Part shown: positions 15,514 through 22,917 of the stretch, piece after piece
Position numbering within the stretch: the stretch's first letter is position 1
Layout: every line of letters begins with the position of its first letter
DNA from: CALREJ01 sp964533375
GTDB lineage: Bacteria; Patescibacteriota; Gracilibacteria; Peribacterales; Peribacteraceae
Assembly: GCA_964533375.1 (NCBI GenBank)
Contig: CAZHLW010000001.1
Location: 372,001-436,000, forward strand
Length of the DNA stretch: 64,000 nt
Reading direction: 5' to 3'
The notes under the pieces: model-generated
Database searches by the model: none
The model's input: the letters and a program-made list of their open reading frames with translations, nothing else
What the model was told of the DNA's origin: nothing
Translations under genes and position numbers: made by a program

Positions 15514-15591
15514 GTATTTCCCGTTGTTTCTGAAGCCAAAAAACGGTCTCTTTGTATCTTGTAAAGTCTCCTTCTTCCGGAAATCGCATGC

Positions 15592-15597
15592 TATACT
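15592..15597 (+). promoter_or_regulatory. Extended -10 box giving a leaderless message
   Basis: TGCTATACT with 6 nt before ATG 15604. Confidence 0.6.
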
Positions 15598-15603
15598 CCG
15601 CGC

Positions 15604-16416
15604 ATGAAACGTCTCCTTGTTCCACTCATCGCTGTTCTTGCTTTTGCGGGAGCTGCTGCGTATGGCTACAACCGTACTGCGCAGAATCCGGATCTGAATC
15701 ATACGCATGCGGATTTTGCCGTGTGGATCAATGGGGAGCAGTTCGATTTTGCGCGCGAGGAATTCATGTCGCATGTACCGGTTGCCGCTGCGCCATCATC
15801 AACATTTATTTTTGTCCCGCAGGCATCAGCACATGAAGGAGAAGAGGAAGGGGGATCGGGCACTGTCCTTGTGACCGGCCGTGAGTATCTGCATCTGCAT
15901 GATATGAACGGACATGTGGTACATCGCCACAAACCGGGCCTGACGTTTGGGGATTTTCTGGAATCGGTTGGTTTTGTTCTTGATGAAAAATATACGGCTG
16001 ATGGAGAGATGTCGCTTTCCTGTGTGACAACCCCTGATGGTCAATCCTATTGTGATGAACCCGATGCACAAAAAGGATGGCTGGCGCTCGTGAATAATGC
16101 GATTGTCGGTTGTCATCCCACATTTGGTGGAAGCTCTGTTTGCGGCGGACCAGATGAGCCAGAGTACCACGGCAAGCCCGACATCATTGCGCTGTGGAAC
16201 TATGATTTTAAAGATGGTGATAAAATCCTTCTCTCCTATGGACCATTCTTCCAGCCGGGTGAAGAGGGGATCACACCTGATACAAAAGAAATGAAGCGCG
16301 AATGGGCACTGATGACCGACGATGCCTGCATGTACTCTAAAACCTGCCCCGGCCGCGGCACACCTCCCACTGAAAACTGTATTGCCGATCCTACTGTTCC
16401 CTGCGTTGCCCAATGA
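15604..16416 (+). CDS. Secreted or membrane-anchored His-rich protein, unknown function
   Basis: A 270-aa protein with an N-terminal signal or anchor helix (residues 4-22). The mature part is rich in His pairs: HTHADF at about 34-39, then YLHLHDMNGHVVHRH at about 97-111. It also has several Cys (CVTTPDGQSYC, VGCHP, SVCGG, ACMYSKTC). The pattern suggests a metal-binding extracytoplasmic protein. A similar HTHADF/HLH layout is known to me from uncharacterised archaeal and CPR proteins, but I cannot name a family. The gene overlaps grpE by 4 nt, an unusual partner. Confidence 0.65.
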   Translation: MKRLLVPLIAVLAFAGAAAYGYNRTAQNPDLNHTHADFAVWINGEQFDFAREEFMSHVPVAAAPSSTFIFVPQASAHEGEEEGGSGTVLVTGREYLHLHDMNGHVVHRHKPGLTFGDFLESVGFVLDEKYTADGEMSLSCVTTPDGQSYCDEPDAQKGWLALVNNAIVGCHPTFGGSSVCGGPDEPEYHGKPDIIALWNYDFKDGDKILLSYGPFFQPGEEGITPDTKEMKREWALMTDDACMYSKTCPGRGTPPTENCIADPTVPCVAQ

Positions 16417-16946
16417 CCACTACTGATGATTCCCAGACCGGTACAACTCCTGCGGGAGATGATCCTGTCATGCCTATGGCAGCCGATCTCGTGATGGAGA
16501 TTGAAACCCTGAAAGCAGAGCTCAACCGCTACCGCGACCTTGCCGGACGCGCGCAGGCTGATTTGCAGAATGCGAAAGCCAGAGTGGAGCGCGAAGCGGA
16601 CGATCTCCGCAAATACGCATCGGAGTCACTGGTCCGCAGAATTCTCCCGACTCTCGATAACTTCCAGCGCGCGTTCCAGCACATCCCGGAGGAACTGAAA
16701 GACCATGAATGGGTGAAAGGCGTCCATGCCATCGAAGCCGACCTCATGAAACAGATGCAGGATGTGGGCCTCAAGCGCATGCAGTCACTCAACCAGCCGG
16801 TCGATGCCAACAAGCACGATCCTCTTATGGTCGGTCCCGGCCCGGTCGATACGGTGATTGAAGTGCTGGAAGAAGGCTACGAGCTGAACGGCAAAGTACT
16901 CCGTCCGGCGAAGGTAAAAGTGGGTGATGGATCAGCTGTTAGCTGA
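16413..16946 (+). CDS. grpE: GrpE nucleotide exchange factor
   Basis: The 177-aa cochaperone releases ADP from DnaK. It has a long N-terminal coiled coil (LVMEIETLKAELNRYRDLAGRAQADLQNAK, about 28-60) and the C-terminal beta domain with the signature GVHAIEADLMKQMQDVGL and DPLMVGPGPVDTVIEVLEEGY. The length is normal. The start overlaps the stop of the His-rich secreted protein by 4 nt (ATGA). No dnaK or dnaJ is nearby. Its last 8 nt overlap the convergent membrane gene. Confidence 0.95.
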   Translation: MTTTDDSQTGTTPAGDDPVMPMAADLVMEIETLKAELNRYRDLAGRAQADLQNAKARVEREADDLRKYASESLVRRILPTLDNFQRAFQHIPEELKDHEWVKGVHAIEADLMKQMQDVGLKRMQSLNQPVDANKHDPLMVGPGPVDTVIEVLEEGYELNGKVLRPAKVKVGDGSAVS

Positions 16947-17502
16947 TGCCCTGTACGCTCAACAGCACAATCAGGACGCCTATTGCATCCATCGCAAAAC
17001 AGAAAGCGGCGAATGGTTTTCCGTGGACGTGTGTGTCACCACTCAGCACGCTTACTCCGATTTCATCGGGAAGGGGAGAAGCGATGATGATTCCCGCAAT
17101 CGACCACGCGATATATTTTTGAATCTGCGTGGGCACCGCCTCTTTTTCGCGCTTCATCATCCACCGGAACAGAGGGAGACGCTTCAGCCTTTTGATTTCA
17201 TTCATGAAGGAGAAGCGGATGAATTTGAAAATCAGGAGATCGGACAGCATCGCTCCCGCCCCTCCGACAATCGCTCCGAGGAGAGGATTCACAGCGGGGG
17301 CCATTTCAATAAAAATCGCGATGGCAAAGGGTGTTGTGAAACCAAAACTGAAGAGGAGCCCTGCAGCAAACATCGTGATGTATCCGTAGCCCTGGAGCAG
17401 GTTCGGGAGCACATCAAAAAGACCCAGCTGAAACAGCACATATGTGAACGCATACGTGCAGAGCAGGGCGGTTATTTTCGGGTAGTTATTTTTATATCTC
17501 AC
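16939..17502 (-). CDS. Multi-pass membrane protein, unknown function
   Basis: 187 aa with about five hydrophobic helices. Conserved-looking loops are GGAGAMLSDLLIFKFIR (about 82-98) and SPLPDEIGVSVLSG (about 142-155). The Gly-rich helix followed by a Pro-Asp-Glu loop recalls small transporter or DedA-like folds, but I cannot assign a family. The GTG start is supported by a TATAAT box 6 nt upstream. Convergent with grpE, with an 8-nt overlap. Confidence 0.6.
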   Translation of the reverse strand: MRYKNNYPKITALLCTYAFTYVLFQLGLFDVLPNLLQGYGYITMFAAGLLFSFGFTTPFAIAIFIEMAPAVNPLLGAIVGGAGAMLSDLLIFKFIRFSFMNEIKRLKRLPLFRWMMKREKEAVPTQIQKYIAWSIAGIIIASPLPDEIGVSVLSGDTHVHGKPFAAFCFAMDAIGVLIVLLSVQGIS

Positions 17503-17508
17503 ATAATT

Positions 17509-17514
17509 ATTATA
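17509..17514 (-). promoter_or_regulatory. -10 box with leaderless GTG start
   Basis: A perfect TATAAT on the minus strand, 6 nt before the GTG at 17502. Confidence 0.6.
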
Positions 17515-17529
17515 ACATATTTACGCTAT

Positions 17530-18840
17530 TTAAGCCATATCCACATACTGCGCAAAAAGAGTCCCTTTCTCTTCGAAATTCTTGAACATTCCGTAACTGG
17601 GCGACGCGGTTGAAAGCAGAACAATCGGATGCCCGAGCGGCGTACGGCCACCTGTCACTTTCTTCGCGGTTTTCACAGCTTCTTCCATCGACTCGGCCTC
17701 GAAGAATTCCACTGCTGCACCCGCATCTACAATTGCCTGTTTTATGCGCGGACCGCTACCCGGGAAAAGAATCACTGAGCTGACGGATGATGCTTTGATG
17801 CGCGTTCCAAGTTCACAAAAATCATTGCCTCTGTCCTGTCCGCCCAGAATGAGAATTTCCACTCTGCTATCCAGCGCATCGAGTGCGGCGATGGTGGATT
17901 CCGGAGTCGTCGAGATGGCATCATCAATCCATTCCTGACCGTGATGAATGCCGAGTGACTGCAGACGGTGCGGGAGGCCTTTGAAAGTTTTGATGACATC
18001 AATCGCTGCTTTTTCCTCGATGCCGAGTTTTGTGGCGACAGTAAATGCTCCTGCAATATTGCTGAGGTTGTGGTCACCAATCAGCTGCGTCTCGCTGATG
18101 TTCACCGGAGCATCACTTGCGGAGAAGGGGATTTTTGTCCCGCGACTTTCGTTCGCAATCTCTGTGGCCCCTTCCGATGTGCTGCAGTAAAACACTATGT
18201 CGTTTTCCGTCTGATGCCGCGCGATCTGCTTCTTGGCATCCATATAGGCCTCGATCGATCCGTGATAATTCAGATGTTCCGGAAAGAAACTGGTGATGAC
18301 GGCAATCTGCGGAGAGGTTGTGAGGTCCATCAGCTGGTAACTGCTCATTTCCATCACGAAGAGTGTGCGGTTTTTGGCATCATCAATATGGCTGATAGCA
18401 GGCTCGCCAATATTGCCGATCAGGTGCACTTCTTTCTTGCCTGTTTTCAGCAGTGCGTACAACAAACTGGAGGTTGTGCTTTTACCTTTGCTGCCGGTCA
18501 CGCCTATCACTGTTGCGCCTGTATCTGCGATGGTGTCGAAGAAAATCTGGGTCGACGAGGTTATGGGTAATGGGTAATGGGTTATGGGAAGTGTTGATGG
18601 AGGTATTCCCGGGGATTTGATGATGACATCGAACTTGTCGAGGTCTTTCAGCCACTCAGCGCCGCTTTGCAGATAGTATGGCGTTGTCTCGGCCAGCTCT
18701 TTCAGTGCATCAGGATTCTCGTCTGCCACGGTAATTTTGCATTTTTTCACATGTGTACGGATGGCATCAATCATCGCTCTGCCTTCGCGGCCGTAGCCGA
18801 GAATGCAGATCTTCTTGCCGGCGAGATCAGCAATCTTCAT
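17530..18840 (-). CDS. murD: MurD-type UDP-MurNAc-L-Ala:glutamate ligase (probably the MurD2, L-Glu, type)
   Basis: A 436-aa Mur ligase that adds glutamate to UDP-MurNAc-L-Ala. Features: N-terminal CILGYGREG nucleotide-sugar domain, P-loop GVTGSKGKSTTSSLLYALL, MEMSSYQL, TSFFPEHLNYHGSIEAYMDAK, GDHNLSNIAGAF, and ILGGQDRGNDF in the C-terminal domain. The start overlaps the stop of murL by 4 nt. In bacteria with MurL, the partner ligase uses L-Glu and MurL then epimerises it, so the same is inferred here. The stretch LPITHYPLPIT is encoded by a repeat phrase (18559-18590). Confidence 0.92.
   Translation of the reverse strand: MKIADLAGKKICILGYGREGRAMIDAIRTHVKKCKITVADENPDALKELAETTPYYLQSGAEWLKDLDKFDVIIKSPGIPPSTLPITHYPLPITSSTQIFFDTIADTGATVIGVTGSKGKSTTSSLLYALLKTGKKEVHLIGNIGEPAISHIDDAKNRTLFVMEMSSYQLMDLTTSPQIAVITSFFPEHLNYHGSIEAYMDAKKQIARHQTENDIVFYCSTSEGATEIANESRGTKIPFSASDAPVNISETQLIGDHNLSNIAGAFTVATKLGIEEKAAIDVIKTFKGLPHRLQSLGIHHGQEWIDDAISTTPESTIAALDALDSRVEILILGGQDRGNDFCELGTRIKASSVSSVILFPGSGPRIKQAIVDAGAAVEFFEAESMEEAVKTAKKVTGGRTPLGHPIVLLSTASPSYGMFKNFEEKGTLFAQYVDMA
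18559..18590. repeat. In-frame phrase repeat inside murD
   Basis: ttatgggtaa units coding LPITHYPLPIT, between the N-terminal domain and the P-loop. Confidence 0.8.
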
Positions 18841-20246
18841 AGATCTTTGAGGAGAGGCAGGAACTGGTCGGGGATCGCGTGGTTCTGGCGTTGCAGCATG
18901 GCCTCGCCAATCATCTCATCCGGCTCGGTGATTTCCGGCAGACATTCATCAACGAACATCTTCATTGCCACACTCTCCTCAAACTCGCCGCGATTATGAA
19001 TGAGAATGAATGCAGCCGCGGTTTCCTCCGGCGTGCCGACACATTCAAAAGGCTTGTGGCCGGTGATGCCGAGGAGTTCGCGGTAGAGGGGAAGGAGTGA
19101 TTCGTCATCGAAGAGGTTCTTGCCGAACATCATCGTGATAGTTTCAACATCAACGAATGCTGCAAATAACGCGAATGCAAAAGCGCATTTCGGGCACTCT
19201 CCGCACCAGCGGCTTGGAATTGCCTCACCCGGCTCTGCGGAGCCACCCTCTCCATGCCGCCCGACGCCAACTGGAGAGGGAACCCTTTTTTCGAGGATTT
19301 TCCAGTTACGGTTACAGCTCGTCAGCATCGGCAAATACTGCGGATACTTCTCGGCAATGGTTTTTGCGATTGTGAGTTCAGACAGAGTTCTGAGCATGCT
19401 GAAGCACGTTGCATCAGCGGTGATGTATGTAGAGACATAATTCTGGAACATCTGTTCAAACGCGAGGCTCTTGCTCCACTGATGGTTGATCTGCTTGCCA
19501 AAGAGTTCGGTGTTTCCTTCCTCGGCACTTTCTTCGTTGCTGAAGGCGGTGTAGCCGGTACCGCTCACAAGGCCGATTACCACAGAGAGGAAATGAATGT
19601 AGGCGGTGATGGGCACGTGGCCGTTCAGGGCACCTTCTTCGTTGAGTCTGAAAAGTTCTGATGAGAGCTGACGTTTGATATTCCAGATCAGCAATCCGAT
19701 TTCTTTTGCCTGCGCATCAATAAGAGGATGCTGGCCGATGCGGAGGAGTGTGCAATCGTAGCCGCCTTTTTTCAGAAGTTCGATGGTGACAAGAGAGTCT
19801 TTGCCTCCGCCGATGGGGATGAGGACTGTGTCATGCTGAGCTCGTCGAAGCATGGTAACGGAGCGCGTCGACCCTTCGACGGGCTCAGGGTGACACGACG
19901 GGAATTCGATCAACCCCCGAAAATCAACATTGTTCTTATAAAAAAATTCCCCCAGCCCATTCTCATACACTTCATTCCAGAAGCGCGCCTGATCTTCCGT
20001 CAGTGAGCCGCTCCTGATTTCCATCGTCTTTGGTAAACAGGTCTTGTAGTAACTGATGCCGCCAATCAGATGGAGTGCAAAAAGCGCCTCCTCCAGATCC
20101 GGATGATCGGCGATCGGCATGTTTTCCGGCAGCGTGATGGTTTCGGTAAATGTCACTGAATCATCCAGCTTGTAGACAAGGCTGATGGTCCGCTTGGGCT
20201 TATCAAAAGCGTAGGAGTCGAAGATGAAGCTCTGGTACTGGTTCAT
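18837..20246 (-). CDS. murL: MurL-like UDP-MurNAc-L-Ala-L-Glu epimerase
   Basis: The 469-aa protein has a PP-loop-type ATP site (IPIGGGKDSLVTIELLKKGGY, about residues 140-160), a central FSNEESAEEGNTELFGKQINHQWSKS block and the Cys motif WCGECPKCAFAF. This pattern and the tight coupling to murD fit MurL, which uses ATP to invert L-Glu to D-Glu on the UDP-MurNAc-dipeptide and replaces glutamate racemase. The N-terminal 120 residues form the MurL-specific domain. Two in-frame repeat-derived inserts are present: CHPEPVEGSTRS..RRAQHDT (19828-19896) and RVPSPVGVGRHGEGGSAEPG (19223-19280). A TATACT box lies 9 nt before the ATG. Confidence 0.78.
   Translation of the reverse strand: MNQYQSFIFDSYAFDKPKRTISLVYKLDDSVTFTETITLPENMPIADHPDLEEALFALHLIGGISYYKTCLPKTMEIRSGSLTEDQARFWNEVYENGLGEFFYKNNVDFRGLIEFPSCHPEPVEGSTRSVTMLRRAQHDTVLIPIGGGKDSLVTIELLKKGGYDCTLLRIGQHPLIDAQAKEIGLLIWNIKRQLSSELFRLNEEGALNGHVPITAYIHFLSVVIGLVSGTGYTAFSNEESAEEGNTELFGKQINHQWSKSLAFEQMFQNYVSTYITADATCFSMLRTLSELTIAKTIAEKYPQYLPMLTSCNRNWKILEKRVPSPVGVGRHGEGGSAEPGEAIPSRWCGECPKCAFAFALFAAFVDVETITMMFGKNLFDDESLLPLYRELLGITGHKPFECVGTPEETAAAFILIHNRGEFEESVAMKMFVDECLPEITEPDEMIGEAMLQRQNHAIPDQFLPLLKDL
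19223..19280. repeat. In-frame dispersed repeat in murL (copy 1)
   Basis: ctcacccggctctgcggagc with a ccctctcc...ggagaggg hairpin. It encodes a Pro/Gly-rich insert between the ATPase core and the Cys motif. Confidence 0.75.
19828..19896. repeat. In-frame inverted CTGAG repeat in murL (copy 2)
   Basis: The arms gtgtcatgctgagctcgtcg and the reverse complement of cgacgggctcagggtgacac form an inverted repeat that encodes CHPEPVEGSTRS and onward, directly before the GGGKDS loop. Confidence 0.85.
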
Positions 20247-20255
20247 CGAATCAGA

Positions 20256-20261
20256 AGTATA
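20256..20261 (-). promoter_or_regulatory. -10 box of the murL-murD operon
   Basis: TATACT on the minus strand, 9 nt before the murL ATG. Confidence 0.5.
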
Positions 20262-20333
20262 CCCTACAAAAGCATCTCGCGGATGCCTTTTATTGGCGCG
20301 ATAAACACGTTAGGATACCGTCACTTCGCATCA

Positions 20334-20419
20334 GCCATGGTGGCGGAACGGTATACGCGCACGACTCAAAATCGTGTTCCCTTACGGGATTGAGGGTTCA
20401 AGTCCCTCCCATGGCACCA
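20334..20419 (+). tRNA. tRNA-Leu (CAA)
   Basis: 86 nt with encoded CCA. Acceptor GCCATGG/CCATGGC, anticodon stem CACGA/TCGTG with loop CTCAAAA (CAA), a long class II variable arm (TTCCCTTACGGGATT) and T arm GAGGGTTCAAGTCCCTC. No partial copy is seen beside this one. Confidence 0.93.
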
Positions 20420-20432
20420 CTTGAGAGCTTAC

Positions 20433-20744
20433 TCATTCCAAATCCTGCTCACGATCCATCTTCCACTTCATCAGCTCCCGCTGAAATATTGCGAGCGGTT
20501 GTCCTTTTTCTTGCGCCAGTCTTTCAAAAACATCTCGACCGAAGGTTGAACCACCCTCCAGTACGGATTCGACTTTTACAGAAATGCTTCCTAAATGTCG
20601 GGCGATATCCAATGCAGTCGGTTCTTCTTCATAGAGCTCTCGTAACTCTTCAGCCGCCCGATCTACTAAAAGACGACTCCAGTCCTGTCCCAATACCAAT
20701 CTCTCTTCGCCTTCGTTTGCTGAGTCAGCTTCGTTCATAGACAT
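20433..20744 (-). CDS. Small acidic cytosolic protein, unknown function
   Basis: 103 aa, very rich in Glu, Asp and Leu, with no membrane segment. The middle (about 30-60, RAAEELRELYEEEPTALDIARHLGSI) predicts helices. The tail, FQRELMKWKMDREQDLE, is charged. Not recognised. It shares a palindromic AGTATACT -10 region with the divergent lipoprotein gene, with 5 nt from box to ATG. Expression signals make it a likely gene. Confidence 0.5.
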   Translation of the reverse strand: MSMNEADSANEGEERLVLGQDWSRLLVDRAAEELRELYEEEPTALDIARHLGSISVKVESVLEGGSTFGRDVFERLAQEKGQPLAIFQRELMKWKMDREQDLE

Positions 20745-20749
20745 AGTCT

Positions 20750-20757
20750 AGTATACT
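20750..20757. promoter_or_regulatory. Shared palindromic -10 for divergent genes
   Basis: AGTATACT reads TATACT on both strands. It is 5 nt from the minus-strand ATG (20744) and 9 nt from the plus-strand ATG (20767). Confidence 0.6.
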
Positions 20758-20766
20758 CTGCTTGTT

Positions 20767-20997
20767 ATGTTGCGTCGCTTCTCACTTCTTTGTGTCGCTT
20801 TGCTTTTTTCAGGCTGCACATCTGCTGCTGTCAAAGACGCCACTCAAACCTATCCCACAGAAGAGGAGTGCACAGAAGCAACAGCGAGCAAGTGTGATTT
20901 CCTGATGTGCGATTATGTCCCCGCAGCAAAAACCTACGAAGAAGTCTGCGGTCGCGGTTTCAAAGAGGGCTGGGCACCGATGGGCGGTCAGGAGTAG
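20767..20997 (+). CDS. Small Cys-rich lipoprotein, unknown function
   Basis: 76 aa. Signal MLRRFSLLCVALLFSGC with lipobox LFSGC (Cys 17). The mature 60 residues contain five further or nearby Cys (EECTEA, SKCDFLMCDYV, EVCGRG), suggesting disulfides or metal binding. The C-terminus, GFKEGWAPM, looks like part of a small conserved domain I cannot name. The gene is followed within 11 nt by a second exported protein gene on the same strand. Confidence 0.6.
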   Translation: MLRRFSLLCVALLFSGCTSAAVKDATQTYPTEEECTEATASKCDFLMCDYVPAAKTYEEVCGRGFKEGWAPMGGQE

Positions 20998-21007
20998 AAT
21001 AATTGTC

Positions 21008-21523
21008 ATGCCACCAGTCAGAGTTCGCATCGCATCTGTTTTTGCCTCTGCTTTTTTGGCCCTGGTGAGCGGGAGTGTGTTTGCGGCAGATGCACCTGTT
21101 CCCGACAAAAAAGTCGCACCGGGCGCGCGGTCTGTGCTGATGTTGTCGTATCCGCTCCGCAAAGGCTGCACCGATTTCACGACCATTCGCAACATCACAC
21201 TGCTGTACGACGGCACATCGCCCGCGTATATCCGCAGAGTGTATGCCAAGGTGCTGGGAAAAACGCTGACAAATAGGCGTGCTATCAATCCCGAAAACTA
21301 TACGGTCACCCTGTGGTTCGACCCGACGGATGCGCCGGGACTGTGCTACAGCGGAGCCCTCGATATCTATGCGGATTTCTCGAACAATGCTCCGAAGAAA
21401 TCACTGCACAGTTTGCAGGTGGAATTAGCGACCGATGTCATCACGAGTGACGGCAGTGCGGGTGATCCCATTCGCGGTCCCTGGGTGGAAATTGTGGGCA
21501 GAAAAGACTATCCAAAGTTTTAA
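21008..21523 (+). CDS. Secreted protein, unknown function
   Basis: 171 aa with a clear signal peptide (RVRIASVFASAFLALVSGSVFA, cleavage after AFA-like residues, about 24). The mature part is predicted mostly beta: LSYPLRKGC, TTIRNITLLYDG, YTVTLWFDPTDAPGLC. Two Cys may pair. It resembles an Ig-like or beta-sandwich exported domain, but I do not recognise a family. ATG 21008 is chosen because upstream in-frame sequence overlaps the lipoprotein gene. It likely forms a two-gene unit with that lipoprotein. Confidence 0.6.
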   Translation: MPPVRVRIASVFASAFLALVSGSVFAADAPVPDKKVAPGARSVLMLSYPLRKGCTDFTTIRNITLLYDGTSPAYIRRVYAKVLGKTLTNRRAINPENYTVTLWFDPTDAPGLCYSGALDIYADFSNNAPKKSLHSLQVELATDVITSDGSAGDPIRGPWVEIVGRKDYPKF

Positions 21524-21534
21524 GGACTATTCTG

Positions 21535-21564
21535 TTGACGCTTCTCTCTGATGCATCCTACGAT
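21535..21564 (+). promoter_or_regulatory. Promoter of gdhA
   Basis: TTGACG (21535-21540), an 18-nt spacer and TACGAT (21559-21564), 23 nt before the ATG. Confidence 0.5.
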
Positions 21565-21587
21565 GTATCAAATTTCCCCGCACACTC

Positions 21588-22835
21588 ATGAAAAACACCC
21601 CGTACGAGCGCTTCAAAGTCTTACTTGCTGATGCCATGGATCAGATGGAGTTGAGTGCGGAGGACCGGAAGCGCTTTGAAACGCCGCAGCATATTCACAA
21701 GAAGAACATCAGTGTGAAACGTGATGATGGGTCGATCGTGGAATTACCCGCATTCCGTGTGCAGTACAACAACGCGCGCGGGCCGTACAAAGGCGGCATC
21801 CGGTTCCATCCGCTGGCGGACGAAGAGGAAGTGAAAGCGCTCGCGGCACTCATGGCTATCAAGACCGCAGTGGTCGGGATTCCGTTTGGTGGAGCCAAGG
21901 GCGGAGTGCAGTTCAATCCGAAGGAATACAGCAAGGCGGAACTCCAGGCGGTGGCGCGGGCGTATGTCCGGGCATTCGGAGAGCACCTGGGACCGGACAT
22001 CGACTGTCCTGCGCCGGATGTGAATACCACGCCGGAGATTATGGCCTGGATGCGCGATGAATATGAAAAGATGAACGGCGGCTTGTATGTGCCGGCCATG
22101 ATTACCGGAAAGCCCCTTAGCTTCGGCGGCTCCCGCGGCCGTGACAAGGCGACAGCACGCGGCGCCTTCTTTGTGCTGCAGGAACTTCTGAAGGCGGACA
22201 ATCGGGACACGGACCAGCGGGTCATTATCCAGGGATTTGGGAATGCTGGCGGCCACATGGCGCATTTCCTGCACGACAGCGGGTACACGCTTGTGGGTGT
22301 GTCGGACTCGAAGGGTGCTGTCTATTCTGAGGATGGTTTCGATCCTGCAGAACTCGACGATGTAAAAGCATCAACAGGATCAGTCACGAACATGACCGGT
22401 GATAGCGTCAAAAAAGTCAGCAATGAAGAACTCCTCGAACAGCCCTGCGATATTCTTATTCCTGCCGCGTTGGATAACGTGCTTAACGAAGGCAATGCAG
22501 AGAAGATTCAGGCAAAATACATCATCGAAGTCGCAAACGGCCCGACGACTCCGGAGGCTGATAGTGTCTTTGAGAAAAAGGGGATTGTCGTCATTCCCGA
22601 TGTGCTCGCAAACGCCGGCGGTGTGACTGTCAGTTACTTTGAGTGGTCACAGGGCAGAAGCGGCGAGCAGTGGACGGATGAAACAGTCGATGCAGAACTC
22701 AAGCGCATTATGCTGGAGGCGTTTGGCGCGGTGTATCAGAAGAAATCCGAAGGGGCAGCGAGTTACCGGTTGGCAGCATTTTTGGTCGGACTTGGACGGA
22801 TTGTGGAGACGATGAAAGTAAGGGGGTGGTTTTAG
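21588..22835 (+). CDS. gdhA: Glutamate dehydrogenase (Glu/Leu/Phe/Val dehydrogenase family)
   Basis: 415 aa, the hexameric small-subunit type. It interconverts glutamate and 2-oxoglutarate plus ammonia. The substrate domain shows GPYKGGIRFHP, KTAVVGIPFGGAKGGV with the catalytic Lys and PAPDVNTTPEIMAWM. The Rossmann domain starts at about residue 205 with VIIQGFGNAGGHMAHFL. NAD or NADP preference cannot be read with confidence. For a reduced genome it is one of few clear central-metabolism enzymes here, and could supply the glutamate that MurD uses. Confidence 0.95.
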   Translation: MKNTPYERFKVLLADAMDQMELSAEDRKRFETPQHIHKKNISVKRDDGSIVELPAFRVQYNNARGPYKGGIRFHPLADEEEVKALAALMAIKTAVVGIPFGGAKGGVQFNPKEYSKAELQAVARAYVRAFGEHLGPDIDCPAPDVNTTPEIMAWMRDEYEKMNGGLYVPAMITGKPLSFGGSRGRDKATARGAFFVLQELLKADNRDTDQRVIIQGFGNAGGHMAHFLHDSGYTLVGVSDSKGAVYSEDGFDPAELDDVKASTGSVTNMTGDSVKKVSNEELLEQPCDILIPAALDNVLNEGNAEKIQAKYIIEVANGPTTPEADSVFEKKGIVVIPDVLANAGGVTVSYFEWSQGRSGEQWTDETVDAELKRIMLEAFGAVYQKKSEGAASYRLAAFLVGLGRIVETMKVRGWF

Positions 22836-22914
22836 GCGATAGGCTTTAGGCCGTAGGCGTTAGACGATGTTTCAGAATCCTATTGCCTACAGCCTAGAGC
22901 CTACTTACGATGCA
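22836..22914. repeat. Inverted phrase repeat between gdhA and trxB
   Basis: The left arm has taggcgataggctttaggc-type units and the right arm the reverse complement (cctattgcctacagcctaga). The arms are about 30 nt, separated by 15 nt. Starting trxB at 22867 would place part of this repeat in the protein, so the start was moved to 22918. Confidence 0.8.
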
Positions 22915-22917
22915 CCT

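Noticed and set aside
15124..15774. 216-aa long form of the DoxX-like protein
   Set aside because: The extra N-terminus overlaps the promoter and start of the gene at 15604. The membrane domain begins after 15513.
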